Shown here: one piece after another, positions 17,900 through 29,160 of the stretch
Position numbering within the stretch: position 1 is the first letter of the stretch
How the letters are laid out: each line of letters starts with the position of its first letter
Assembly: GCF_018687195.1 (NCBI RefSeq)
Contig: NZ_CP061321.1
Coordinates: forward strand, 1,426,001 to 1,490,000
DNA from: Polynucleobacter sp. MWH-UH2A
GTDB taxonomy: Bacteria > Pseudomonadota > Gammaproteobacteria > Burkholderiales > Burkholderiaceae
Length of the DNA stretch: 64,000 bases
Direction: 5' to 3'
Made by a program: the position numbers and the translations under genes
Notes under the pieces: generated by a model
What the model saw: only the letters and a program-made list of their open reading frames with translations
What the model was told of the DNA's origin: nothing
Databases searched by the model: none

Positions 17900-20305
17900 T
17901 TAGGCTTTTAAACTCTTACCAAGCATTTCCCAAGTTTCAACTACGCTGTCTGGGTTTAGTGAGATAGAAGTAATGCCTTTCTCAACTAGCCAACGCGCGA
18001 AGTCTGGATGATCGGAAGGGCCTTGACCGCAAATACCGACATATTTATCTTGCTTGCGACAAGCAACGATTGAGCGTTCAACCATAAACTCCACGGCTGG
18101 ATCACGCTCATCAAAGTCGATTGCCAACAATTCCATACCAGAGTCACGATCAAGACCGAGTGTTAGCTGAGTCATATCGTTCGAGCCAATCGAGAAGCCG
18201 TCAAAATACTCTAAGAACTGATCAGCCAAGATAGCGTTAGATGGAATCTCACACATCATGATGAGGCGTAAGCCATTTACACCACGCTTCAGGCCAAACT
18301 TCTCCATCATATTGATGACGCGCTCTGCTTGCTTGATAGTGCGTACAAATGGAACCATGATCTCAACGTTATCAAGACCCATGTCTTCACGGACACGCTT
18401 CATCGCAGCACATTCCAATTCAAATGCTTCGCCGAACTCTTCTGACACGTAGCGGGATGCGCCACGGAAACCTAACATTGGATTTTCTTCATCGGGCTCA
18501 TAACGCGATCCGCCAATGAGTTTCTTGTACTCGTTTGACTTAAAGTCAGACAAGCGCACGATTACTGGCTTTGGATAAAAAGCGGCAGCAATGGTGGCTA
18601 CACCTTCAACCAATTTATCTTCATAGAATTGACGTGGGCTTGCATAGCCGCGAGCAACACTCTCAACAGCGCGCTTGAGATCAGGATCAATGTTTGGATA
18701 CTCTAATACTGCGCGTGGATGTACACCAATGTAGTTATTGATGATGAACTCTAAACGCGCCAATCCAACACCTGCATTTGGCAATTGGCAGAAATCAAAC
18801 GCTAATTGTGGGTTACCGATATTCATCGTGATCTTCACAGGAATATCTGGCAATGCACCACGAGAAACTTCAGTCACCTCAGTTTCAATCAAGCCATCAT
18901 ATATATGGCCTTCATCACCCTCCGCACAAGAGACAGTCACCACCATGCCATCTTGTAATTGCTCGGTGGCATCACCGCAACCCACTACTGCAGGCACACC
19001 TAACTCACGGGCAATGATCGCCGCGTGGCAAGTACGACCACCGCGGTTGGTCACAATCGCAGAGGCGCGCTTCATTACTGGCTCCCAGTTCGGGTCAGTC
19101 ATATCTGCAACTAAAACGTCGCCAGGCTGCACTCGATCCATTTCGCTCGGATCGCGAATGATGCGCACTGGACCAGCACCAATCTTTTGACCAATCGCAC
19201 GACCTTTTGCCAATACCTTAGAGCTACCTTTGAGCTTGTAACGCATCTCGACTTGACCAGCCGCTTGGCTCTTTACCGTCTCAGGACGCGCTTGCAAAAT
19301 GTAGATGCGTCCATCTTGACCATCTTTACCCCACTCAATATCCATTGGGCGGCCATAGTGCTTCTCAATGATGACGGCGTACTTTGCTAACTCAGTAATG
19401 TCTGCATCCTCTAATGAAAAACGATTACGTTTCTCGGGCGTGACATCGACTGTTTGCACTTTCTCAGCTGAACCCTTTGGTGCAAATTGCATTTGAATCA
19501 ACTTAGAACCCAAGGTACGACGAATGATTGCTTTCTTACCTTGCGCTAATGTGGTCTTAAATACATAAAACTCATCTGGATTAACAGCACCTTGTACAAC
19601 CGTTTCACCCAAACCATAGCTAGAGGTAATGAACACTACATCCTCAAAACCAGATTCCGTATCCAACGTGAACATCACACCAGAAGCGCCTAAGTCCGAG
19701 CGCACCATGCGTTGAATACCAGCAGATAAGGCAACTTCTTCGTGAGCAAAGCCCTTATGAACGCGGTAGGAGATGGCGCGATCGTTATAGAGGGACGCAA
19801 AAACTTCACGAATCTTCTTTAAAACATCCTCAATACCTTCCACGTTCAAGAAAGTTTCTTGCTGACCTGCAAATGAGGCATCAGGCAAGTCTTCTGCAGT
19901 AGCGGATGAGCGAACAGCAAAAGAGCCTTTGCCAGAATCATCTAAGGTAGCGAATGCTTTACGAATATCTTCCTCAAGCTTTGGCTGAAATGGCGCTGTT
20001 TCAATCCATTGACGAATCTCTGCACCAGCTTGAGCTAGAGCGCGTACATCATCAATATTGAGACCTTCCAAACGCTTTTGAATGCGCTCAGTCAAATTAT
20101 TGTGTTGTAAAAAATCACGGAACGCTAATGCCGTTGTTGCAAAACCAGTTGGTACACGAACCCCGGTTGAAGCAAGTTGTGAAATCATTTCACCTAAGGA
20201 CGCATTTTTACCGCCGACTGACTCAACATCTGTCATTCGAAGTTGCTCAAAAGGCAAAACATAGGCATTAGCCATACTGCTATTTTGTTGCTGTTGGTTG
20301 GACAT
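17900..20305 (-). CDS. ppsA: Phosphoenolpyruvate synthase
   Basis: The start at 20305 (MSNQQQQ...) is favoured because AGAGAG lies about 7 bases upstream; a longer frame exists to 20338 and a shorter ATG lies at 20275. The product is 801 residues. It converts pyruvate, ATP and water to PEP, AMP and phosphate. Domains: N-terminal nucleotide-binding domain ([11 protein letters not shown] near residue 31), central phosphohistidine domain with GGRTCHAAI (His is the phospho-carrier), and C-terminal PEP/pyruvate barrel with GICGQGPSD catalytic loop. Divergent from its regulator ppsR, a common arrangement. Confidence 0.96.
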   Translation of the reverse strand: MSNQQQQNSSMANAYVLPFEQLRMTDVESVGGKNASLGEMISQLASTGVRVPTGFATTALAFRDFLQHNNLTERIQKRLEGLNIDDVRALAQAGAEIRQWIETAPFQPKLEEDIRKAFATLDDSGKGSFAVRSSATAEDLPDASFAGQQETFLNVEGIEDVLKKIREVFASLYNDRAISYRVHKGFAHEEVALSAGIQRMVRSDLGASGVMFTLDTESGFEDVVFITSSYGLGETVVQGAVNPDEFYVFKTTLAQGKKAIIRRTLGSKLIQMQFAPKGSAEKVQTVDVTPEKRNRFSLEDADITELAKYAVIIEKHYGRPMDIEWGKDGQDGRIYILQARPETVKSQAAGQVEMRYKLKGSSKVLAKGRAIGQKIGAGPVRIIRDPSEMDRVQPGDVLVADMTDPNWEPVMKRASAIVTNRGGRTCHAAIIARELGVPAVVGCGDATEQLQDGMVVTVSCAEGDEGHIYDGLIETEVTEVSRGALPDIPVKITMNIGNPQLAFDFCQLPNAGVGLARLEFIINNYIGVHPRAVLEYPNIDPDLKRAVESVARGYASPRQFYEDKLVEGVATIAAAFYPKPVIVRLSDFKSNEYKKLIGGSRYEPDEENPMLGFRGASRYVSEEFGEAFELECAAMKRVREDMGLDNVEIMVPFVRTIKQAERVINMMEKFGLKRGVNGLRLIMMCEIPSNAILADQFLEYFDGFSIGSNDMTQLTLGLDRDSGMELLAIDFDERDPAVEFMVERSIVACRKQDKYVGICGQGPSDHPDFARWLVEKGITSISLNPDSVVETWEMLGKSLKA

Positions 20306-20411
20306 AAAATACTCTCTAAAGATAAGGAAACTGGTCAAGCGGTCGCCTAAAATGCGACTTCATTTAATATGATTCTATTGTAGTTCTGACCCTCACATTT
20401 AGGCCAAATTG
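20306..20411. promoter_or_regulatory. Divergent ppsA/ppsR intergenic region with inverted repeat
   Basis: This 106-base region must hold the promoters of ppsA (-) and ppsR (+). It includes GTCGC at 20342-20346 and GCGAC at 20354-20358, an inverted repeat with a 7-base spacer. AT-rich -10-like hexamers occur on both strands near 20360-20385, but no clear -35/-10 pair stands out. Confidence 0.3.
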
Positions 20412-21239
20412 ATGTCTACCGAAACCCGTATTGTTTTTATTGTCTCTGACGGCACAGGCATTACCGCCGAGAACTTCAGCCAGTCGATTTTGGCGCAATT
20501 TGAGGCCAGTTTTAAGCATATTCGGATCCCGTTTGTAGATAGTGTTGACAAGGCTCATGAGGCTGTCAGCAGCATTAACCAGGCCGCCAGTAAATATGGG
20601 GTTCAACCCATTGTTTTCACCACCTTGGTGAATGCTGAGCTCAACTCCATCGTCGCCAAGGCCAATGGCCTAATTTTGGACATGTTTCAGACATTCGTAG
20701 CCCCTCTTGAGGCTGCCCTTGGCATGAAATCGACTCATGCCATGAACCGCCTGCACCACAATGCTGACACCGAGGCCTATAAAAACCGAATTGAGGCAAT
20801 CAACTACTCTTTGGCACATGATGATGGGCAATCCAACCAAAACTTAGCTGAGGCTGACGTGATTTTGGTCGGGATATCTCGAGTGGGTAAAACACCAACC
20901 AGTCTCTATCTTGCTATGCAATATGGCCTAAAAGCCGCCAATTACCCATTAATTCCGGAGGATTTTGAGCGAGGTCAGTTGCCCAAAGATCTGGTGCCTT
21001 ATCGCCAAAAAATCTTTGGCCTGATGATTGACGCTGAACGCCTCTCGGAAATTCGTAATGAACGACGTCCGGGCAGCAACTATGCCAAGCTTGAAAATTG
21101 CCGTTATGAAATTAACGAAGCAACGGCGATGATGAAAAAACAATCGATTCCGTGGGTGATGACTACAAGTAAATCCATTGAAGAAATTGCTACCACCGTA
21201 TTGCAAGCCATCAAGTCGGATAAAACCATCCTCGGATAG
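20412..21239 (+). CDS. ppsR: PEP synthase regulatory protein (bifunctional kinase/pyrophosphorylase, DUF299)
   Basis: The ATG at 20412 is used (a TTG precedes it directly). The 275-residue protein belongs to the DUF299 family that ADP-dependently phosphorylates PEP synthase on a threonine near the catalytic histidine, and removes the phosphate by phosphorolysis. The opening [16 protein letters not shown] and the P-loop-like [11 protein letters not shown] (about residue 154) are diagnostic. Divergent to ppsA, it forms a switch between gluconeogenic PEP formation and its block. Confidence 0.95.
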   Translation: MSTETRIVFIVSDGTGITAENFSQSILAQFEASFKHIRIPFVDSVDKAHEAVSSINQAASKYGVQPIVFTTLVNAELNSIVAKANGLILDMFQTFVAPLEAALGMKSTHAMNRLHHNADTEAYKNRIEAINYSLAHDDGQSNQNLAEADVILVGISRVGKTPTSLYLAMQYGLKAANYPLIPEDFERGQLPKDLVPYRQKIFGLMIDAERLSEIRNERRPGSNYAKLENCRYEINEATAMMKKQSIPWVMTTSKSIEEIATTVLQAIKSDKTILG

Positions 21240-21253
21240 TTTTCTTGCTGAGC

Positions 21254-22078
21254 TCAGGTGCGTCTCACGCGCATTGTTTCAAATAAGCAAATAGCGGCTG
21301 CGGTAGAAACATTGAGTGACTCGACTCGTGGATCAATTGGTATAGAAACCCCTTTTGCCTGAGCAAGCAGATCATCGGACACACCTTGACCTTCACTTCC
21401 CATTACCCAAGCCACTGGATTTAGCAATTCTTGCTTTAAAGTAAACAGGTCTTGCTCTGCTTCTGCAGTTGCAGCCATCAGCGGTGCCGTTACTGCACTT
21501 AAAACCTGTTGATTGGTCCAGCCCTCATACAGATCCAATAAACGGTGGGCCCCCATCCCTGCTCGTAAAACCTTGCTAGACCAAAGGTGAGCACAACCCG
21601 ATAAGGCAATGATTTGCGTAAACCCAGCAGCTGCGGCCGTGCGCAGAATAGTGCCAACGTTACCCGCATCCTGAATGCGATCCAAAATCACGACATCCCC
21701 ATCTAAATTCGCAAGGGATTGAGCTGCTACCAAAGAAGATTTGGGTAGCTCCAATAATCCTGCAATATGAGGGGCGTTCACCAGATCACTCAGCAAATCC
21801 CATAAAGCGCTATCCAATTGATAAACCTTGGTATCAGGACAGATTTCTATTTGTGAATAAACGGCTTCAGCGATTTCTGCATTCTTCAAGCCCGCCTCAG
21901 AGGTAAAAATGGTCTTTAATGCAGGATCACCTACCCAAGTTTGGACGAGATGAATCCCTTCAAGCAAAGCGCATCCACTACTGATTCTCGCTTTTTGACC
22001 CTTAGATCCGGTTGCCTGCAATAAACGCAGTTCTTTAAATAGCGAATTTTCTTTAGAGGTAATTTGATCGAAGTTCAT
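21254..22078 (-). CDS. TrmH/SpoU-family RNA 2'-O-methyltransferase
   Basis: A 274-residue SPOUT methyltransferase. The N-terminal part (residues about 1-110) is an RNA-binding substrate domain; the C-terminal part has the three SpoU motifs: DRIQDAGNVGTILRTAAAAG (motif 1), VMGSEGQGVSDDLL (motif 2) and the knot motif IPIDPRVESLNVSTAAAIC (motif 3). It methylates a ribose in rRNA or tRNA; the target cannot be read from sequence. The gene is the last of the long lpx run and starts 3 bases after rnhB. It converges with ppsR. Confidence 0.88.
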   Translation of the reverse strand: MNFDQITSKENSLFKELRLLQATGSKGQKARISSGCALLEGIHLVQTWVGDPALKTIFTSEAGLKNAEIAEAVYSQIEICPDTKVYQLDSALWDLLSDLVNAPHIAGLLELPKSSLVAAQSLANLDGDVVILDRIQDAGNVGTILRTAAAAGFTQIIALSGCAHLWSSKVLRAGMGAHRLLDLYEGWTNQQVLSAVTAPLMAATAEAEQDLFTLKQELLNPVAWVMGSEGQGVSDDLLAQAKGVSIPIDPRVESLNVSTAAAICLFETMRVRRT

Positions 22079-22081
22079 CGC

Positions 22082-22675
22082 TTAGCTCGCAACAGATTCC
22101 AAGACTTTTCTGACAGGAGAAAAACTTCGGCGATGCTCTGAGCAGACGCCGTATTGCTTGAGAGCCGCAAAATGCGCCTCAGTAGGATAGCCCATATGCT
22201 GAGCAAATCCATACTCTGGATGCCGTTCATGCAGGCGCATCATTTGTCGATCACGTGTTACTTTCGCCACAATCGAGGCTGCCGAAATTGCGGGCTCTTT
22301 TGCATCACCCTTCACGATTGCTTCAGCCGCAATGGGCAGTTCGGGACACCGGTTGCCGTCAATCAAAGCCTTCTCTGGCCAAGCACCTAAGCGAGTAGTT
22401 AAATCCTCTATAGCGCGGCGCATCGCCAACATGGTTGCCTGCAATATATCAATCTGATCGATTTCAGCGGGACTGGCTTCGCCCACCCCCCATGCTTTTG
22501 CATTTTCTAGTATTTGCTCATATAAAAAATCACGCTTTGCTGCCGTCAATTTTTTAGAATCTTTTAAGCCGTCAATCGGCTTGTTAGGATCGAGCACTAC
22601 AGCACCAGCGACCACAGCGCCTACCAATGGACCGCGACCCGCTTCATCCACACCGCAAACCCAAATAAAACTCAT
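22082..22675 (-). CDS. rnhB: Ribonuclease HII
   Basis: A 197-residue enzyme that removes ribonucleotides from RNA:DNA hybrids. The catalytic acid motif DEAGRG is at residues 10-15 (Asp10, Glu11), with further acidic residues in LIDGN (about 107) and [11 protein letters not shown] (about 133-143). The start overlaps the lpxB stop by four bases (ATGA), as often seen in lpxB-rnhB pairs. Confidence 0.96.
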   Translation of the reverse strand: MSFIWVCGVDEAGRGPLVGAVVAGAVVLDPNKPIDGLKDSKKLTAAKRDFLYEQILENAKAWGVGEASPAEIDQIDILQATMLAMRRAIEDLTTRLGAWPEKALIDGNRCPELPIAAEAIVKGDAKEPAISAASIVAKVTRDRQMMRLHERHPEYGFAQHMGYPTEAHFAALKQYGVCSEHRRSFSPVRKVLESVAS

Positions 22676-23937
22676 GAAGCAATTCGTCCATGACGACGAT
22701 CCATAATGGTTTGCGCAACCGCCTGAGCAACCATAAGGCCCGTTGGGCGACGCAAGGTTTCGTGCATTTTTGCAAAACGCTCTTTTAGTTGTGCAACCTT
22801 ACCTGGATGATGGATCCAATCCAAAATTGCAGCACTTAATTTCTCAGGCGTCGCGTCACTTTGCAATAACTCAGGGACAACAAACTCACCACATAAGATA
22901 TTAGGCAAACCAACATAAGGTAAATATCCCTGGCGTTTCATTATTTGAGCAGTGAGCCAAGGCACCTTATATGAAATCACCATCGGCTTCTTCCACAGAG
23001 CGGCCTGCAAAGTAGCCGTTCCGCTCGCAATCAGAACAACATCAGACGCTTCTAAAACTTCATCTGCCATTCCGTCTAGTATATGAATTTGGATATCCGG
23101 AAATTGATCCTTGCTTGCTTTCAATAATGCCTCTAAGGGGGCTCGCAAACGAGGAGTGGCAACCGGAATGAGGAAATGCAATTTTTGACCTTGAAGCTTG
23201 TCTGCCAATAATTCCATCGTTTCAAAAAACACGGGGGCAATCAACTCAATTTCTGAAGAACGACTACCAGGCAATACTGCAACCACCAAACCATTTAAAT
23301 AGTCTTGGCTATTCTGATTCGGTAGAAGTACTTGAGCGATCTTTCCTCTAGCTTGAGTTACATTAGGCTCCAGCGGAATTTCACTCGCCAAAGGGTGCCC
23401 TACATAAGTAGACGACACGCCCGCGCGATCATAGATCTCAGTTTCAAACGGAAAGATGCAAAGCATGCGATCAACGGCTTGCGTAATTTTTTTAATGCGT
23501 CCCGCTCTCCACGCCCAAATGGATGGAGAGACCAGATGTAAAGTGGGGATACCTGCCTTACGCAGTTGTAGTTCTACGCCCAAATTAAAGTCGGGTGCAT
23601 CAACCCCCAAAAAGACATCGGGGCGACCATCACCCAAAAGATTGGCGATTAACTCTTTACGCAATTTCAGAATGGCGGGCAATTGCTTAATTGCTTCGAC
23701 ATATCCTCGGACACTCAAAGTCTCCATCGGCCAATCAGAGCGCATGCCTTGAGCCAGCATACGCGGGCCACCGATCCCGTAAACCTCCAGGCCAGCCATA
23801 TCCGGGATTTGATTTAAGGCACTCAGAACTGGCGCAGCTAATAAATCGCCAGAAGGTTCGCCAGCTACACAAGCTAACTTTGGCAAGGCATTCCCGTTAT
23901 CGAATGATGCCGCGCGTAGAGGCTGCAATAAAGTCAT
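22672..23937 (-). CDS. lpxB: Lipid-A-disaccharide synthase
   Basis: A GT19 enzyme that joins UDP-2,3-diacyl-glucosamine and lipid X to make the lipid A disaccharide. The frame is open to 23979; the ATG at 23937 ([11 protein letters not shown]) is preferred, giving 421 residues and a 41-base overlap with lpxA. The first family motif, [10 protein letters not shown], is at about residue 25. Further motifs are VSPSIWAW (about 135), LPGSRSSEI and SGTATLQAA. It is the fourth lipid A gene in the run lpxD-fabZ-lpxA-lpxB. Confidence 0.95.
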   Translation of the reverse strand: MTLLQPLRAASFDNGNALPKLACVAGEPSGDLLAAPVLSALNQIPDMAGLEVYGIGGPRMLAQGMRSDWPMETLSVRGYVEAIKQLPAILKLRKELIANLLGDGRPDVFLGVDAPDFNLGVELQLRKAGIPTLHLVSPSIWAWRAGRIKKITQAVDRMLCIFPFETEIYDRAGVSSTYVGHPLASEIPLEPNVTQARGKIAQVLLPNQNSQDYLNGLVVAVLPGSRSSEIELIAPVFFETMELLADKLQGQKLHFLIPVATPRLRAPLEALLKASKDQFPDIQIHILDGMADEVLEASDVVLIASGTATLQAALWKKPMVISYKVPWLTAQIMKRQGYLPYVGLPNILCGEFVVPELLQSDATPEKLSAAILDWIHHPGKVAQLKERFAKMHETLRRPTGLMVAQAVAQTIMDRRHGRIAS

Positions 23938-24694
23938 GGAACTGCCCCAGCTTTTCAGCAGTAGCAGCATCGGCCGCACTAGCAGATACCATCTTCTGAA
24001 TTTCTGCTTTTGCCTCTTCGAAACTTAAGCCATCTTTGTAGAGCACTTTATAAGCTTGGCGCAAGGCTGAAATGGTTTCACTCGAAAAGCCACGACGCTT
24101 TAGACCTTCCACATTAATGCCATGAGGAGCAGCCTTATCGCCTGCAGCAATGACAAAAGGTGGAATATCCTGCACTAGCGCAGATGCACCACCTAACATG
24201 GCATGCTGCCCAATTCGTACAAATTGATGCACACCAGACATGCCACCCATAATGGCCCAATCGCTCACCTGTACGTGACCAGCAATCTGAGCATTACTAG
24301 AGAAGATGGTGTGATTACCAACCTGACAATCATGGGCAATGTGAACGTAAGCCATGATCCAGTTATCGTTACCAATGCGGGTAATACCCTCATCTTGTGA
24401 TGTACCCGTATGAATCGTTGTGAATTCACGAATGGTATTACGATCCCCAATAATAAGTTGGGTAGGTTCACCGCGGTATTTCATATCTTGAGGTGGTCCA
24501 CCGATCGCAGCAAAATGTGCAAAAGTATTTTGCTTGCCAATAGTGGTGTGACCTTCGATCACAGTGTGAGAGCCTACCTTGGTTCCGGAACCAATTTTGA
24601 CGTTCGGGCCAATAACAGAATAAGGGCCAATCTCGACATCGCTGGCAAGCTCAGCCTTGCTATCCACTACCGCAGATGCATGAATGCGAGTCAT
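23897..24694 (-). CDS. lpxA: UDP-N-acetylglucosamine acyltransferase
   Basis: The ATG at 24694 ([16 protein letters not shown]) is chosen because AAAGGCG precedes it and the family starts here; a longer frame reaches 24721. The 265-residue product is a left-handed beta helix of hexapeptide repeats ([10 protein letters not shown] type), then a helical C-terminus. [10 protein letters not shown] holds the catalytic His (about residue 126). It performs the first committed step of lipid A synthesis. Start and the fabZ stop share one base (TAATG). Confidence 0.96.
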   Translation of the reverse strand: MTRIHASAVVDSKAELASDVEIGPYSVIGPNVKIGSGTKVGSHTVIEGHTTIGKQNTFAHFAAIGGPPQDMKYRGEPTQLIIGDRNTIREFTTIHTGTSQDEGITRIGNDNWIMAYVHIAHDCQVGNHTIFSSNAQIAGHVQVSDWAIMGGMSGVHQFVRIGQHAMLGGASALVQDIPPFVIAAGDKAAPHGINVEGLKRRGFSSETISALRQAYKVLYKDGLSFEEAKAEIQKMVSASAADAATAEKLGQFHDFIAASTRGIIR

Positions 24695-25143
24695 TACGCG
24701 CCTTTCGTCCGAACCGCACAAGTAATATTGGCTTCCGCAGCAATCTCGCCATCAACCGTTGCTTGCACAGCAAACTTATAAATGCCAGCGCGACCCCGCT
24801 CTAATTTCGCAGTCATGATTAACTGATCACCAGGCAACACCGGCTTTTTAAACCGTGCTCCATCGATTCCGGCAAAGTAATAAATAGCATCTTCAGCACG
24901 CTCTTCAGAAAACGTGAGCAATGCCGCCGTTTGCGCCAACGCTTCAATAATCAATACACCCGGCATGACTGGAAAATCCGGAAAGTGCCCCTGAAAGAAG
25001 GGCTCATTCATGGTGACATTCTTTAAAGCGGTGATTGTTTCGCGAGGGGTGATCTCAATAACGCGATCGACCAATAAAAATGGATAACGATGCGGCAATA
25101 ATTGCAAAATTTTATTGATATCAATTGCGATTGGTGTACTCAT
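24694..25143 (-). CDS. fabZ: 3-hydroxyacyl-ACP dehydratase FabZ
   Basis: The ATG at 25143 ([21 protein letters not shown]) fits the family; an upstream extension to 25194 looks non-family. The product is 149 residues with a hot-dog fold. The catalytic His53 is in [11 protein letters not shown] and Glu67 follows in LIIEALAQ. It dehydrates hydroxyacyl-ACP in fatty acid elongation and competes with LpxA/LpxD for the same 3-hydroxyacyl-ACP pool, which explains its place between lpxD and lpxA. Confidence 0.96.
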   Translation of the reverse strand: MSTPIAIDINKILQLLPHRYPFLLVDRVIEITPRETITALKNVTMNEPFFQGHFPDFPVMPGVLIIEALAQTAALLTFSEERAEDAIYYFAGIDGARFKKPVLPGDQLIMTAKLERGRAGIYKFAVQATVDGEIAAEANITCAVRTKGA

Positions 25144-25212
25144 AACATGCTTACCTAAGGTTATATTTTTCGATTGATGTTTTATTGATCCCAATCCAAA
25201 GATTGTTGACCT

Positions 25213-26265
25213 TTACTTTTTATCTAATAAGCGTAAACGTTGACGTATTTTATCTAGGCCACGCAAGATAGCCGCATTCTTCTCCCAGGCAGCATGCAAC
25301 ATGGATGGATAAACGCCCGTGAAATGCTGTCCAGGCTCAGTAATAGAGCGAATAATCGAGGTATTACCAGAAACCGTAGTTCTGTCTGCAATAGTCAAGT
25401 GGCCAGCGAAGTTTGCGGCACCCCCAATAATGCAGAAGTTGCCGATCTTCGTACTTCCTGAAATTGCCGCACAACCCGCAATCACACAACATTTTCCAAT
25501 GATTACATTGTGTGCAATTTGCACTTGGTTATCAATTTTGGTTCCCGAGCCAATCACGGTATCGCTCATAGCCCCACGATCAATCGTGGTTGAAGCGCCA
25601 ATCTCAACATCATCCCCAATAATTACATTTCCAGTTTGGGGAATTTTGACCCATTCACCACCAGTTGCAGAAAAGTCTGGAGCAAAACCAAAGCCATCTG
25701 CGCCAATCACTGCGCCACTATGAATAATGCAGCGTTCCCCAATCTGGGTTCCCGCATAAATAGATACCGATGGATAGATCAGTGCATCACTTGCGATCGC
25801 GCTATCTTTTGCAATAGACGCATTACCCAAGATCACAACCCGTTCACCCAAACGCACATTGGGGCCAATATGAACAAACGGACCAATATGACATGAAGGA
25901 GGAATGATTGCTGATGGATCAATTACCGCGCTTGCATGAATACCGGGGACATGAGCTGGCGCACTCTGTTTTGCAAAATGTTGTGCCATGCGCGCAAAGC
26001 TTGCATAAGGATTCTGAGAAACAAAATAAACACGCTTTCCTGAATTTTTTCCGGGATTCGCCTGCAGAAACTCAAGATCAGACCTACTGACAATCAACGC
26101 CCCAGCGCCACTATCGGCAGCTTGCTGACGATACAACGGGTTCGATAAAAACGAGATTTGGTTCTGTGTTGCCCGCTCTAGAGGGGCTAAACCAACAAAA
26201 GAGTTGGAAGCCTCCCCCACCAAGCTTGCTTGAAACTGATTGGCCAGCTCGATGGCGGTAGGCAT
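25213..26265 (-). CDS. lpxD: UDP-3-O-acylglucosamine N-acyltransferase
   Basis: A 350-residue enzyme that adds the second 3-hydroxyacyl chain in lipid A synthesis. The N-terminal uridine-binding domain (about residues 1-100, with SFLSNPLYR near 39) is followed by a long hexapeptide-repeat helix. The catalytic His is expected in the QIAHNVIIG segment (about residue 252). A helical C-terminus ends the protein. The start is 3 bases beyond the ompH-like gene stop. Confidence 0.96.
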   Translation of the reverse strand: MPTAIELANQFQASLVGEASNSFVGLAPLERATQNQISFLSNPLYRQQAADSGAGALIVSRSDLEFLQANPGKNSGKRVYFVSQNPYASFARMAQHFAKQSAPAHVPGIHASAVIDPSAIIPPSCHIGPFVHIGPNVRLGERVVILGNASIAKDSAIASDALIYPSVSIYAGTQIGERCIIHSGAVIGADGFGFAPDFSATGGEWVKIPQTGNVIIGDDVEIGASTTIDRGAMSDTVIGSGTKIDNQVQIAHNVIIGKCCVIAGCAAISGSTKIGNFCIIGGAANFAGHLTIADRTTVSGNTSIIRSITEPGQHFTGVYPSMLHAAWEKNAAILRGLDKIRQRLRLLDKK

Positions 26266-26268
26266 AGA

Positions 26269-26796
26269 TTACTTCTGGCTATTCAAGGCCTTGATGACAT
26301 CATCAGTAATATCAGCCTTAGGACTTACAAAAGCTGCTTCCTGAACAATGATGTCTAACTTACGCTGTTCGGCAATTTGACGCAATATAGTGTTCGCCTT
26401 CTCAGCAATCTTAGCGCGCTCCTCGAAAGTACGCTGATTCAGATCCTCGGTGAATTCGCGTTGCTTGCGTTGCAGTTCGCGATCTTGATCCGCCAGCTCA
26501 CGTTGACGACGCACACGATCCGCCTCATTCATTACTGCCGCATCGCGATCCAACTTCTCAGCGGCTGTTTGGATTTTTTGGGCGCTGTCACGTAAATCAT
26601 TTTGGCGCTTTGTAAATTCATTTTGCAAACGAGTTTGCATTGCCTTAGCAAGATTGGATTCGTTAAATACCTTTTCAGAATTCACAACGGCTACTCGTGT
26701 ACCAGCATCTTGCGCAAAAACATGCGGCGCTGAGATTACTAAGGCTACAGCAGCCAAAATCCATTGAAGCGATTTAGAGAATTGAACAAACTTCAT
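26269..26796 (-). CDS. OmpH/Skp-family periplasmic chaperone
   Basis: The ATG at 26796 is chosen because AAGGAAAG lies 7 bases before it and it starts a clear signal peptide (MKFVQFSKSLQWILAA..., cleavage likely after VFAQ, about residue 29). The mature part opens with the family's TRVAVVNSEKVFNES strand and then forms a long charged coiled coil (about 65-130), the tentacles that hold unfolded outer-membrane proteins. 175 residues in total. Placed between bamA and lpxD, as in most proteobacteria. Confidence 0.92.
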   Translation of the reverse strand: MKFVQFSKSLQWILAAVALVISAPHVFAQDAGTRVAVVNSEKVFNESNLAKAMQTRLQNEFTKRQNDLRDSAQKIQTAAEKLDRDAAVMNEADRVRRQRELADQDRELQRKQREFTEDLNQRTFEERAKIAEKANTILRQIAEQRKLDIIVQEAAFVSPKADITDDVIKALNSQK

Positions 26797-26815
26797 AAAT
26801 ACTTTCCTTAAACAA

Positions 26816-29131
26816 TTAAAACGCTGTACCAACTTGGAACTGGAGGCGCTGGATATTATCCGTTGGCTGTGACCTGATCGGAATACCGTAGCTAAACTTC
26901 AAAGGACCGAGTGGTGATATCCATGATAAACCCAAACCATAGGAATATCGCAAAACGAGGTTGATGTTTTGACCAAACGCATTACCACCGTCAACGAAGG
27001 TAAAGACTCGCAAGGTTTTATCCACCCCAGATCCCGGGACAGGGACGGTGTACTCCAGATTGCTCACAATCTTGGATTGACCACCAGTTGGTTGATTAGT
27101 CCCAAGGTACTGGTTGTAATAAAGCGGACCTAGAGAGCCTGGCGCATATCCACGAACTGAGCCGATACCACCCACATAGTAGTTTTTGGTAATTGGGAAA
27201 GGATTATTTCCGTAGGCCTGGCCATAACCCACTTCGCCATTGAAAGACAAAATATTGCCTTTAGAGAAAGAGTGGTACTTCTGATACTGACCATACATAC
27301 GATAGAAGGTCATATTACCAACCGGAGTGCCAGCCTCAGCAGATAGCTGTTGCAAAGATCCGTCTGATGGAATCAATGCGCTATCGCGACCATCACGTGC
27401 CCAACCAACAGTCAACGGTACGTTATAAGTTGTTAATGTTCCGGGATAACCTGGGGCAGCAATACCGTAACTTTGCGCATAATTCAAATATGGAATTGGC
27501 GTATTAACCGTAGTCTGGATTTGGAAAGCCTCAACACCAGTACCAAAAAATACGCGATCGACCTCTGTATAAGGCACGCCAAACTTAATGTTGGATCCCA
27601 CGGATTTAATCTGGTAGTCAGGGTCGCCCACATAGTACAAAGGCTTAGATGATCTGTAGTAGAGGTCGGTATAGCGACTGATACCATCTTCCGTGAAGTA
27701 CGGGTCGTAGTTCGAAAGGGTTAAGTTCTGATTGATCTTGCCCACAGAAGCATTCAGACCAACGGAAGTGCCTGTACCAAACGCGTTATCTTGATTAATA
27801 CCCGCTGAAAGAATCAGCTTTTCAGTGGAGGAGAAGCCCGCACCAATTGTGACGGCACCAGTAGGTTTTTCAGTCACTTTCACATTGACATCCACTTGGT
27901 CTGGGGATCCTGGCACATCTTCAGTAGTGATGTCGGTTTCAGTGAAATAGCCTAGACGGCCAAGACGCTTTTTAGACAAATCAATTTTGTCGCTGTCAAA
28001 CCAAGAGCTTTCAAATTGACGCATCTCACGACGAATCACCATGTCGCGGGTTTTTGCATTTCCAGAAATTTCAACCTTGCGAACATAAATACGGCGACCT
28101 GGATCAATCACCAAAGTCAAATCCACCTCAGCCTGCTCACGGCGAATATCTGGTTGCGGATTAATCGTTGCAAAAGCGTAGCCGTAAGAGCCCAATACTT
28201 CGGCAATTGCCTTGGTGCTCTCCGTTAATTTTGCGGACGAGAATGTATCGCCTGGCTTGAGCACAATTAACTGCTTTAACTCTGCTTCCTTACCCAATAA
28301 TTCGCCAGCTAAACGCACATCTTTAACCGTGAACTTCTTGCCCTCGCGAATACTAATCGTCAGGTAAATACCTTTTTTATCTGGCGTAATAGAAACCTGC
28401 GTTGACTCGATCACAAACTCAAGATAACCGCGATTCAAATAATAGGAACGAATCGTTTCTAAATCCGCGGTGAGCTTTTGCTTGGAATATAAATTGTCTT
28501 TGCTATACCAAGAAAGCCAACCACCCGTCTTCAATTGCATTTCACCACGTAAAGTGCCTTCACTAAACGCTTCATTACCGATGAAATTAATTTCTTGGAT
28601 TTTGGCGACCGGACCCTCATCAATATTGAAGTAGATGGCTACTTGATTACGCTCTACAGGAGTAACAGTGGCAACCACCTCGGCAGCAAACATACCCTTG
28701 CCGACATATTGACGCTTTAATTCTTGTTCGGCCTTATCAATTAAGGCTTTATCGTAAAAGCGGGCTTCTGCTACACCAACTGTTTTCAAAGACTTACGAA
28801 CAATCTCTTGATCAAATTCTTTCATTCCCGTGAATTCAATTCGGGAAATCGTTGGGCGTTCGTCCACGATCACAATCAGCACATCACCCTGCGCCTGAAT
28901 CTGCACGTCTCTAAAGAAACCGGTGCTATACAAAGCCTTAATCGCTTCCGCACCCTTCTCCTCGGTAAATGTATCACCGACCTGAACTGATAAATAACTA
29001 AATACGGTTCCAGGCTCGACTCGTTGCAAACCCTCTACTCGAATATCTTTGACAACAAAAGAATCGGCTGCATAAACATGCAGGCTCAATCCAATAGACA
29101 ACAGTAAAGTGAGTCTCGCTAAAAATCGCAT
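26816..29131 (-). CDS. bamA: Outer-membrane protein assembly factor BamA
   Basis: The ATG at 29131 gives 771 residues and a good signal peptide (MRFLARLTLLLSIG..., cleaved near VYAAD); an in-frame TTG at 29164 would add 11 residues. The mature part starts with the first POTRA domain (FVVKDIRVEGLQRV) and has five POTRA repeats to about residue 420. The 16-strand barrel follows, with the VRGY motif (GSVRGYAPG) in the loop-6 region at about residue 660. The final residue is Phe, as BAM-recognised barrels require. It follows rseP, as usual. Confidence 0.96.
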   Translation of the reverse strand: MRFLARLTLLLSIGLSLHVYAADSFVVKDIRVEGLQRVEPGTVFSYLSVQVGDTFTEEKGAEAIKALYSTGFFRDVQIQAQGDVLIVIVDERPTISRIEFTGMKEFDQEIVRKSLKTVGVAEARFYDKALIDKAEQELKRQYVGKGMFAAEVVATVTPVERNQVAIYFNIDEGPVAKIQEINFIGNEAFSEGTLRGEMQLKTGGWLSWYSKDNLYSKQKLTADLETIRSYYLNRGYLEFVIESTQVSITPDKKGIYLTISIREGKKFTVKDVRLAGELLGKEAELKQLIVLKPGDTFSSAKLTESTKAIAEVLGSYGYAFATINPQPDIRREQAEVDLTLVIDPGRRIYVRKVEISGNAKTRDMVIRREMRQFESSWFDSDKIDLSKKRLGRLGYFTETDITTEDVPGSPDQVDVNVKVTEKPTGAVTIGAGFSSTEKLILSAGINQDNAFGTGTSVGLNASVGKINQNLTLSNYDPYFTEDGISRYTDLYYRSSKPLYYVGDPDYQIKSVGSNIKFGVPYTEVDRVFFGTGVEAFQIQTTVNTPIPYLNYAQSYGIAAPGYPGTLTTYNVPLTVGWARDGRDSALIPSDGSLQQLSAEAGTPVGNMTFYRMYGQYQKYHSFSKGNILSFNGEVGYGQAYGNNPFPITKNYYVGGIGSVRGYAPGSLGPLYYNQYLGTNQPTGGQSKIVSNLEYTVPVPGSGVDKTLRVFTFVDGGNAFGQNINLVLRYSYGLGLSWISPLGPLKFSYGIPIRSQPTDNIQRLQFQVGTAF

Positions 29132-29160
29132 AATGCGCAGGGAAGATAGGTTCAGAAAAT

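Noticed and set aside
18738..19190. 150-codon open frame antisense to ppsA
   Set aside because: Composition (Ser/Pro/Thr-rich) and position show it to be an antisense shadow.
21247..21258. CTGAGCTCAG palindrome between ppsR and the SpoU gene as terminator
   Set aside because: It is a short loopless palindrome without a T-run; it cannot form a proper terminator hairpin.
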